Assembly (NCBI GenBank): GCA_049999765.1
Contig: JBNGIQ010007860.1
Span: 24,915 to 88,914, forward strand
Reading direction: 5' to 3'
Source of the DNA: Phaeoceros laevis
Taxonomy: Eukaryota; Anthocerotophyta; Anthocerotopsida; Notothyladales
DNA: 64,000 bases
Positions 55,701 through 64,000 of this stretch are shown piece after piece; within the stretch, counting starts at the first letter, position 1; every line of letters begins with the position of its first letter. The position numbers were made by a program, and so were the translations under genes. The notes under the pieces were generated by a model. The model was not told where the DNA came from and made no database searches. It saw only the letters and a list, made by a program, of their open reading frames with translations.

Positions 55701-57654
55701 ATGGCTACGGTGAAGGTGGTGGACGTCTGTGCAGCTTTTCTTCTGTTACAATGCACCTTCTCCTGTCTATGTGGGTAGCTTGCTCTTGCACCTGAAGCTC
55801 TTGCTGCTGTTTGAAATACATCTAGATACCATGGCCACGTCCAGCTGACAGGCCATCGATTTTTAGAATTTACGAGCTGCTCGGATCCCGAGTTAGAGAC
55901 CTTCATGGATTAAAATTGCTTGCCTGTAGATGCTTTCGATCCTCTTGATCCGCAAGGCACCATTGTCATCAAATGGGACATTAACAAATGGACAGACGAC
56001 GGTTACGATGTGAGCCCTGCAGCTTCATTAGTTCCTTCCTGAAGTCCTGGAGGAATGTGCATTCTGTTTCCAATAACACAATGATGGCACAGTAGGATGT
56101 TAGAAGAGCTGGCATTTGCTGTACTGCTGAACAATGTAGGTTGACTACACTTGGTTTCCTGCTGGCATGATATTTATGCACATATATATGTATAATGGGT
56201 GCAGGCTGAAGTCACCTTGTTCAACCTCCAGCAGTATCGCCATGTAGAGTCACCTGGATGGACGCTGGGATGGAAATGGGCGCAGGACGAGGTCATTTGG
56301 AACATGTGGGGTGCACAGGCAAAAGAGCAGGGCGACTGCTCCAAGTTCCGTGGAGACATGCCACATTCTTGCAGGCCCGATCCACTGGTGGTCGACTTGC
56401 TGCCAGATGCTCCCTACCACACTCGGATCGCCAGTTGCTGCAGGGGTGGGGTGTTGTCATCCTTGGCACAAAATCCTACCAAAGCCGTGGGAGCTTTCCG
56501 GATGATTGTGGGAGGCTCTCCAGGAGACTCGCCCAATTCCAGAGAGAGTGTTAAGATGCCACATGGCTTCACTCTTTCGGCACCTGGACCTGGTTACAGC
56601 TGTGGTCCTGCCATGATGAGCAATGCGAGCCGTTTTCCCACACATGACGGCAGAAGAGTAACTCAAGCTGCCAGTCAGTTCCGGCACCCATGTTCTCAGT
56701 GGTCTGCTTAATCTGCTTGTGCTCTGGAAGATCATGTTCATGATCAGTTGATGCTTCTCCCGCTTGCTCAAGTGCATGTGGTACACTGTGCAGTGACCTG
56801 GAAAGTGACTTGCGTTTACACGCAAGCTTTGGCAAGAAGCTCTCCCAGCTGCTGTGTGTCCCTCTCTGCTTTCTACTCCAAAACCATCGTTCCCTGTCCA
56901 ACGTGCACCTGCGCATGTCGGACCAGCAGCACAAGTTGCGCGAACCAGTGAGTCACTGTTTTCATTCGTCAGTCTTTAAAGTTGCTTGCAACCTGATGCG
57001 TGGCATTGCACAAAGCTCATCTGCTTTCGTCGATTCGCTGTCTCCAGGAATGACAAGGCTCCTCTCAGTGTCCTCACTACTGACAGTTTGCCCAACCCTG
57101 AGCTACTCTACTGCACCACGGACATGTACCCTATACACATCCATTGGCATGTCAAGGCAAACTATGCGCAGCACTGGAGGGCTAAGATCACCATCTTGAA
57201 CAGAAATTTGTTGAAGAACTACACAGATTGGACTCTGGTTGCCCAGCATCCTAACTTCAACAGCCTCCAGGAGGCTTACAGCTTCAACTACAATGGAACA
57301 CCTCCCTACCCCGGAACAAGTCATTCATCCACTCCTCACCTGTTGTGATCCAGGAGATTGTTGTAGGTAGCACATGTTGCAGCAGAAACGGGTGCTCTCA
57401 AATGGGTGCTCATGATATCCATGTGCCTGCCTGCAGATGACACAGCGGTTTTTTTCGGCAAGGAGTCTGACACCGCGGTGCTCTACTCTGCGGGTCCTGA
57501 TGGAAACGTGCAGTCTGAGATTCTCTTCCGAAAGAGAGAAGAATTCAGCTTCAAGCAAGGCTGGGCGTTTCCCAGAAGAATATACTTCAACGGTGATAAC
57601 TGCGTTCTGCCTGACCCCGAAGACTATCTCCTCGGCTACCCAACGGTGCCTTAA
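55701..57654 (+). CDS. COBRA-like protein (COBL), GPI tail out of frame
   Basis: COBRA proteins are extracellular, usually GPI-anchored, and guide cellulose deposition. Six exons close in phase: 55701-55770, 55930-56009, 56205-56673, 56794-56947, 57048-57319 and 57437-57654 (420 aa). A signal peptide (VDVCAAFLLLQCTFSCLY) is followed by AFDPLDPQGTIVIKWDINKW. Family blocks: SPGWTLGWKWAQDEVIWNMW, GDCSKFRG, VVDLLPDAPYH, GPGPGYSCGPA, the CCVS motif SSPSCCVSLSAFYSKTIVPC, MYPIHIHWHVKANY, GPDGNVQSEILFRK and FSFKQGWAFPRRIYFNGDNC. The stop at 57652-57654 comes before any hydrophobic tail. From 57648 a different frame reads ALILRMQTLILLTVVCALCI and ends at 57718, a typical GPI-signal tail, so a one-base change near the stop is suspected. 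Confidence 0.92.
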
Positions 57655-57942
57655 TTCTTAGAATGCAGACCCTGATCCTCCTTACGGTCGTGTGTGCCCT
57701 GTGCATTGGGCTAACCTAGTTTAGTGGTCGGTTAGGAAGCCATGGCAGCTGTTGTTTACTACCTGTTTGTTTGTGGAAAGCTGTAGCCTTCCGGTCTGGA
57801 CTCCTGCAGCAGGCCGCAGTACCATAGTCAGCCGCAGGAGTGCAGCTCTATTTTATTTTCGCAAAACGATAGGGCCAGTGACAGTGAACACTGTGAACAC
57901 TATGGCTCAGATTCTCTCCAACAAACGAAGTACAGCACATGC
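57655..57942. other. 3' region of COBRA-like and start region of TRM9-like
   Basis: 57655-57718 contains the displaced hydrophobic tail described for the COBRA-like gene. The remainder has no supported feature. Confidence 0.5.
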
Positions 57943-59211
57943 TTGGGTGCCACCTGGCCTCCTCCTCCGATCCGCTACTTGGCTTGGATGATACAATTGC
58001 CGCTTTCCTCACTGTCTGCAAGAGTCGCCAGAGCATCTGAGAGCAGCGCAAGGGCGTGCTTTGTTGCTTGTATGGCTAGTGCTTTGTGCCATGTAGCTGC
58101 AACCTCTGCTGGCAGGCAATCAGTGGCAGCGCCAACGGCAACGCAAGCTTCTTCAGGATGGCAGCCATTGGTCTCAGCCCCAGGGTTTGGGCCTGCTAAG
58201 GACAGGCATGAGGCTGGTGAGATGGGTGGCTTCAGGAACGGGCAAGCAGGGAGCTCTCCTGATGGTCTGTTCACGCCGGAAATTGAGAAGAAGTATGTGC
58301 ACCGGGTGTACGATGCCATAGCTCCACACTTCAGTGCAACTCGGTTTGCCAAGTGGCCGAAAGTTGCTCTGTTCTTGGAGTCTCTCGAGCCCGGGTCGGT
58401 TGTCGTCGATGTAGGCTGTGGAAACGGGAAGTACCTGGGGCTTAATCCGCATTGCCTGTTTGTTGGGTGTGATGTCAGCGCTCCTCTGGTGACCATCTGT
58501 GCGCAGAGGGGTCACGAGGTGCTGGTTGCTGATGGCTTGCACATACCTTACCGCTCAGGGTTTTGTGATGCAGCCATCTCCATAGCTGTCTTGCACCACT
58601 TGAGTACAGAGCAGCGTAGGAAGAGGGCAATTGCTGAGCTGATCAGAGTTGTGGCTCCTGGGGGCAAGGTGCTGATAACCGTGTGGGCAAGGGAGCAGGA
58701 GGACCCGGCCTTGGTGTCCAAATGGACCCCTCTCACCACCAAGTACATGGAAGAGTGGGTGAAGGGGACAGCGCGCATCAAACGCAGCGCGTCCAGCTCC
58801 TCTCTGGGAAGCATCAAAGAATTTGAAAGGGGGGATGTGATGGACGATGAGCAAACCCTGAAGATTGATGAGGAGTTGGAGGAAGAAGAGGACGAGAAAG
58901 AGGAGGAGGTGGACGAGGAGCTAGTTGATATGGACGATATAGGTCTAAAGTCAAAGGATTTAGCACAGGGGCAGGGACAGGAGGTTTCGGGGAAGGAGAG
59001 TACCCAGGGCTTGGCATTTGGAGTTGATGAGCAAGCAGATGACCAGCGGGAGTACTTTGTTCCCTGGCATTTGCCATACCATCGGGCTGAGATTGGCGGA
59101 GCTTCAGCAGCTGCTGTCGCTAGTGGGTTTGCAAGGAAAGATGATAAGAAAGGAGCTGTGGTTTACGATCGGTATTATCATGTATTTGTCGAGGGAGAGC
59201 TTGAACAGTGA
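57943..59211 (+). CDS. TRM9: tRNA U34 carboxymethyl methyltransferase, TRM9/ALKBH8-MT type
   Basis: It completes mcm5U at the wobble base by methylating cm5U34, working with TRM112. It is a single exon of 422 aa. The core starts near residue 112 (EIEKKYVHRVYDAIAPHFSA) with FAKWPKVALFLESL. The AdoMet site is VVDVGCGNGKYLGL (GCGNG at 158-162), then GCDVSAPLVTIC, VADGLHIPY, SIAVLHHLSTEQRRKRAIAE, RVVAPGGKVLITVWA. After an acidic insert (about residues 300-345) the family ending returns: REYFVPWHLPYHR and VYDRYYHVFVEGELEQ. The N-terminal 110 residues are not conserved and include a hydrophobic/Ala-rich part; translation could start at a later Met. Frame intact. Confidence 0.92.
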   Translation: MGATWPPPPIRYLAWMIQLPLSSLSARVARASESSARACFVACMASALCHVAATSAGRQSVAAPTATQASSGWQPLVSAPGFGPAKDRHEAGEMGGFRNGQAGSSPDGLFTPEIEKKYVHRVYDAIAPHFSATRFAKWPKVALFLESLEPGSVVVDVGCGNGKYLGLNPHCLFVGCDVSAPLVTICAQRGHEVLVADGLHIPYRSGFCDAAISIAVLHHLSTEQRRKRAIAELIRVVAPGGKVLITVWAREQEDPALVSKWTPLTTKYMEEWVKGTARIKRSASSSSLGSIKEFERGDVMDDEQTLKIDEELEEEEDEKEEEVDEELVDMDDIGLKSKDLAQGQGQEVSGKESTQGLAFGVDEQADDQREYFVPWHLPYHRAEIGGASAAAVASGFARKDDKKGAVVYDRYYHVFVEGELEQ

Positions 59212-60359
59212 GCTTTAATACTTCCACATCTCTTCCGACCTCTAACACACTGTTGCAGTAGCCTAGTTCGGTATCTGTATCTCACCACCTATGTACTGTT
59301 TATGCTGACAAACTGTGGTGCTTGTTTTGAAGGTTGGCAAGGGAGGTTACTGGAGCTGTGCTTGTTGACCACTTTTTTGACAAATCAAACTGGTGTGTGA
59401 TTCTCCAAAAACTTTGAAGACTCTTGGCTCGAGAATGCTGGGGTTACCAACAAGATGGATCAAATGAGGAGCCCTCATCAACACAAAAGCGGAGACTTGG
59501 CCGATCTCCAATCACCGTGCAGAGAGATAAACAGCACATTTGCTGTGGAACAGGTTTTGTTTCGTGTCTTCCACCAAAAAAACTTATAACCGACTGGAAT
59601 TCCTAAAGATAGACATATATACAGACGAGTTGAAGCAGAGTTTCTTTTAAGGTGACCTGAGATTCGGTCCGGAAGGTGAGGTACATGTGTTGCTGCTATG
59701 TTGTTGATCTTTCGTGGCCAGATTTTGGGTTTCTGCATAAACTCACTTCAGCATTTTTCTTTCAGAAGCATCTGGAAAGAAACGGGGTGGTTCATGCACT
59801 ACAAAGGGTGGAAGCCCGGGACAGGTGTATGGAATCAGCCTTGAGCAAGTTATTTGGATAAGTGTGTTGCATCACATTTAGAGATGGTCTCACGTAACCA
59901 GGTGGGGTGGTGTCCCTCCCCACGTTATGGTTAGGAGGCAACAGACTGTACAAGAGTGAACAAAAGTCATGAGTAATATGTTGCTCTAGCACAGTTCACG
60001 CAGGGGTTCATCTCCTTCTCCGGGTTATGGTCGCTGAGCAGAGACTGCCATATTCAAGCTACCTGCGATCGATCAGGATTTTGTCTCCCTTCGGGTGCAA
60101 TTGGAGTGCGAATACAGTTTAGAGCCGTACATGAAATGCAGGCAGGAAGACGAGAAGGGATAGTATTCAATTCATCCCAATATATTCAGTTCATTCTTTA
60201 CCAGTGTGATGCTGGAAAATGGTTGCCGCTGTTTCCCTTGTCGGGAGAGGAAACGAGGGACTGGCGCCTGCCCAACTGGTGGTTGCTGTTAAGATAATCA
60301 AATGAATAGTTAAGGTTCTGTATAGTAACTTATATATGTATTACAACTGGACCTGTCCG
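59212..60359. other. Intergenic between convergent genes, no gene seen
   Basis: This holds the 3' flanks of TRM9-like and FUT8-like genes. Only short unsupported ORFs occur. Confidence 0.5.
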
Positions 60360-63074
60360 TTACCTCCAATATCGGTCCTTATTCACGCTGAGATACCCTG
60401 CCATCTGCTTTCCTGCTGTGCTGCGCATTCCGTCAATTAGGAAGCACCAAGTGGAGCCCAGTGCGCCGACAAAAAAGTCCGCATCAGGGGCCATAAGGAA
60501 GTTGACGATCGCGTTATTCATCGATCTTTCTGCTCCCATCGCCAGTTCATAATCATGCATGCTGGTGTTACCAACTTGCCGAGGAACGTCGGTATAGTAG
60601 AAGTTCCAGCCTTGATATGTCTTGGACGCGTCAATCACGCTCTGCGCAGGGGAATTCAAATGAGTCAGACGGTCTCCAAGTGAATCAGACAGCACTAACG
60701 ATTAAGGCACACAATTTAGCTAGGTCTCTGAGAAGAGCACCTGCATTTCGGAAGAGAGCCAGATGTTTTCCACTTGCGGAAACCGACTCCGCAATCTGTT
60801 GGCCAGGGCCATGTATGAATCGAAGTCGAACAGCTTCATTTCCTTTGCCTTGTCTCCTATTCTAACATGGACACTCAACCTTGGCCTGGGAATCCAGGGC
60901 TTCTGACTCGTCCAAATCCACTTCTCCATGTCTTCCTCCTGCATAAGCCCGTGTTCTTGAACCTGCATGCATATAGGGCTTCAAAAAATCAAATGTTGGG
61001 AAACCACTACTAAAGCAAGCAAGGCCCGCATAGACATTACATCTCTACAGCCATTTACAAGTTCAATAAAGTAGAATACTTTGGCACAGTTTCGAAGGCT
61101 GGAAGGGGCCGCAAACCTGACTAGCTCTAAGGACCAGTGTAGCAGCATTCACCCCCCAGGCGTCATGCCGGGCTTTGTTCATCAACATACAAGTGTACTC
61201 TGTTGGAAATCTCATGAAATACCGGACAGACTGGAACAAGAAACCACGTGTGAGGAAACATATGTTACCTTCGGAAGCCGAGACAATGTGGGTACCAGCA
61301 ACAAAGCACATCATTTCAAGAAGTTTACCGCAAGCTTAAAGACAGACCTGTGATCGCCAAAATCGGACATACTTTTTCCTGTAGTTGACTAAAAGATGCC
61401 CTTCAATCTCTGTCGTGGGTTGCAGGTCTTCCCAAGGCACCCCCCAAAATCTGGTACGTCAAAAACAAGGCAACTCGTCACAACAGAGCTATGTGTCTAC
61501 AGCGTGCCAAGTAGAAAACCAATAGCTCTAGAAGAAAAAGTTCAGAGGATCAAACGTTCACGAGTTCCAAGACAAAATGTTACATACGCTGGCGGCTCTA
61601 CAAACCAGGGGTTGTTGCTGGTATTGGAAATCGAACGCGTGCCAGACTTCACCCTTACATCCGAATGATTCTTTGCCAGCTCCAAGGCCCGCATCCTACA
61701 CTCCTGCGTTGTCTCCGGTAGGAAACAGCAGGACCACCTCGCGCGGCTGGAACCTACAACATAAACCACAACCTCAGCTCTAAAGAGCAGTTGCAAACTT
61801 ACAAGTGCCAGATTATGCTGCCGGTTGCCAGCCCAGCCAAGTAGCTAGCCCTATCTCATTTTGCTGTTATTGATCAAGCAATTTTTGAGGGCTCACAAGC
61901 TGGACGATGAAGCAAGTGGAACCTTGGCAGCCTTCATGGTCAGCCCGATCAAGCCTCTCCAAAACCAAAACACGTTGTTCCCTCATGGCAATTGCAAGAA
62001 GTCCTCCGACGTACACAAGCTGCGCTCCGATCCCTAAGCGTGCCGAAGGAGGCCAGTCGTCGAGGAGAAACTTCACACTCTCGTCACTGCAGTTACGTGG
62101 ATGCTGAAGTAACCATATATCCCGCTGCACTCTCCTCGTCATTGGCAGATTATCCTCGTCCGCTCCTTCAATCTGGACACTCCTGAGTAGCGTTAGCTCA
62201 GCACTTGTGACAATCACGCTAAGAATTCACATCGACATGCTGGTGACCTGCTGAAGTCCGGGGCTCCTTAAGAAAATTTTGCTACCCCTTGCAACTGGAG
62301 CAAAGCTAGGTAACCGAGTAAGCTGGCTTGCTTACCCAGGGTGGAAACGGGCCTGACTTGAGCTCTTTGTCTCCCACAATCTCCTCTGTGTCTTCAACCT
62401 GTACATTCTGCTCACGCTCCATGGTTCCAGGTTGCCCTTTCCACAAGGACCAAACAGGTCTGCTGCCATTGACGTTCCTGCTGTTCAACCTGTTGTTCTC
62501 CTCGGCTCGGGCTGCGCAGTCCTCCAAATGTGGAGGCCTCAGCCTGAGATGGCCTAACTCTTCTCGAGCCTGTTGCACCAGCGGGTCACTGCCATTCCTG
62601 GTGTAATTCAGCAACGCTGAGGCCTCCCAAAGCGCCAAAATCCAGTTGACGCGCTCTTCCTCGGAGAGAAGAGGCGGACCATCGAACGACTGCCAGGAGT
62701 TGGAGCTCTTGGCTGCGCCCACATTCAGAAGAAAAAAATGTCAGCTTGCTTGTTTTCCAGTCGGACACAAATTCCCCGACAGTGGTTCCAAGTAAACACC
62801 AACCATCTCAGGAAGAGTACATACATGTTCAGCAGCTCTTGAAAACAGGTGCCGAACGGGCCTTACTCAGATCGCGTGTAGCAAGACCGAGTCCGCCAAA
62901 ATTGAGAACGTTCGTCCGCACGCCAAACTGGGAAGCAATGTCCCGCATGCTCAAGCAGTAGATGACGCCGATGATGACCCCCAAGACGATCCCCTTGTAA
63001 ATAGGCCGCACCCGGAAAACACTCTCCCCCTGTCCACCACCACCGCTGCCCCCGTTCTTCGGCGTATTCTCCAT
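60360..63074 (-). CDS. FUT8-like (GT23-type) Golgi glycosyltransferase
   Basis: This is a type II membrane protein resembling alpha-1,6-fucosyltransferases. Eight exons close in phase: 63074-62867, 62712-62336, 62172-61923, 61753-61588, 61450-61348, 61230-61117, 60962-60741 and 60641-60360 (573 aa). A short cytosolic tail and anchor (GIVLGVIIGVIYCLSM, residues 28-43) precede an acidic stem. The catalytic part follows FUT8 order: WLLQHPRNCSD, RLGIGAQLVYVGGLLAIAMR, SQSVRYFMRFPTEYTC, the donor-site block RLSVHVRIGDKAKE (His438-Val-Arg440), and MAPDADFFVGALGSTWCFL. FUT8 has two Arg in this block; the second is Ile here. There is no C-terminal SH3 domain. Donor and acceptor are unproven: plants are known for core alpha-1,3-, not alpha-1,6-fucose. 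Confidence 0.85.
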
Positions 63075-64000
63075 TCCGGCAACAATCCCGGCTGCTGCCC
63101 GCACCTGGCGTAAAAAAAAGGCGGAAGATCGAGCTTGCAAAGCCTCATTTCACAATCACTCCCAGGCAGGTGGCGCTAGGCAGGCTGCCATGGATGAGCT
63201 CTCAAGTGGCGCTGCGAGCCCGGTCGGTTCAAAGCCTCCATAATTCCAAGCCAAGCAAAGATATCGTCTTCTAGCTAGCTTGCTCTCGAGGGCAACATTG
63301 GGAGCAGGCCTTGGAATTTCTTGCTGGTAGCCACGGACCGGAAGGTTCCCGGGTTGGATAAGAGCTGGAGATGGCGGAAACGGGCGGGCGAGCTCGCAGC
63401 AATGACAGCCCGGCTGTGCTGCCCCGTCAGGAGATTTTGCGGTGGCGGGCAGGCTGGAGTCGATCGGAATGAAGAGCTAATAAGAGAATCAATAGTGTAA
63501 AGGGACCTGGCACGGAACGTGAAGCCCACTCCCTCTCTCTCTCTCCCTGCCTCCTGCCTCCTGGAACTTCATAGATAGACCTTTAATTTAGACTATTTCC
63601 GTACACTGTACCCAAAAGACGCCGCGCTTCAGGATCCAGGATGTCAAGCAATGAACACACAAACAGAAACACACACGATCCACCAGAAGGTACATCCGGC
63701 GTTACCGGCCCGTAACCGGCCGCGTACACTGAGGGTTGTGTTTAAAAACTCCTCCATCGTCTTCTTGACCCAGGACATTATTGAGCACAACGTGAGGGGA
63801 GGGGAGGAGAGGAGAGCTGGGATGAACAGAAATGGAGAAAGCGTGGGCGTGGGTCCTGGGCAGTCAACCTCCCTTGGGTCGGATCAGTACGTGGAGGTCA
63901 CCGCCAATCATGGAGTTTGACGCGTTAAGAACCTTAAATTCATTTTTCTATTAAATTTATGAAATTTACTATATTTATGTTAACCAGTCAATGAACTTCT
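63075..64000. other. Upstream of the FUT8-like gene, no gene seen
   Basis: The GC-rich 5' region (63075-63500) with CTCTCTCTCT at about 63530 is consistent with promoter or 5' UTR on the minus strand. 63640-63920 has a weak plus ORF without recognisable domain. Confidence 0.45.

Noticed and set aside
1-64000. CRISPR arrays, bacterial operons, phage or defence systems
   Set aside because: Direct repeats here are single tandem pairs without spacers. Introns, LTR elements and plant families show a plant nuclear genome.

Overview
This is nuclear DNA of a land plant. The genes have GT-AG introns mostly 75-370 bp long, and they encode plant-type families: COBRA-like, HOOKLESS1-like, MSL channel, MOT1 molybdate transporter, PPR-DYW and methionine S-methyltransferase. 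Two PPR relics carry wording (LLKAC, GAIQKGR, DVVVGTCLVHMYAKCG) that I associate with ferns. My best reading is a seed-free vascular plant with a compact genome, probably a fern; a lycophyte is not excluded. The species cannot be read from the window.

Layout. 1-4920: the 5' part of a decayed Ty1/copia retrotransposon on the minus strand, with LTR, primer binding site, an extra leader ORF, gag, integrase and the start of reverse transcriptase. 4921-6239: AT-rich repeats and an assembly gap. 6240-24600: a disturbed region. It holds a broken MSL channel gene whose terminal exon recurs at 16.2 and 21.8 kb, an intact-frame GAR transformylase whose catalytic His reads Arg, a broken uroporphyrinogen-III-synthase-like gene, an intronless F-box gene, partial copies of methionine S-methyltransferase, cytochrome b561 and a PPR gene, one intact secreted alpha/beta hydrolase, a disrupted unknown gene, and a repeat family carrying decayed tRNA-like sequences.

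24700-39400: mostly intact genes. These are a heptahelical (adiponectin-receptor-like) protein, TRM5 tRNA m1G37 methyltransferase, a DHHC S-acyltransferase, a HOOKLESS1-like acetyltransferase and the small V-ATPase subunit e. 39400-44600: gene-poor, with a dead Myb/SANT-like transposon-associated gene, a second gap and a possible inverted-repeat element. 44600-64000: a TEX2/SMP-domain lipid-transfer protein, a PPR-DYW pseudogene, an intronless GC-rich MOT1, ISD11 (LYRM4), a COBRA-like gene whose GPI tail lies just out of frame, a TRM9-type tRNA U34 methyltransferase, and a FUT8-like Golgi glycosyltransferase.

Exon phases were checked by hand for GART, the hydrolase, HHP, TRM5, the DHHC enzyme, HLS1-like, VHA-e, TEX2-like, COBRA-like and the FUT8-like gene; all close in frame. 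There is no operon-like grouping. Functional links are generic: two tRNA anticodon-loop methyltransferases, wall or glycan enzymes (COBRA-like, FUT8-like), and molybdate uptake. Broken reading frames and short tandem duplications are most frequent in the first 25 kb. Some sit in homopolymers, and two of the three N gaps are flanked by the same exact 47-bp duplication, so assembly artefact has to be weighed against real decay there.
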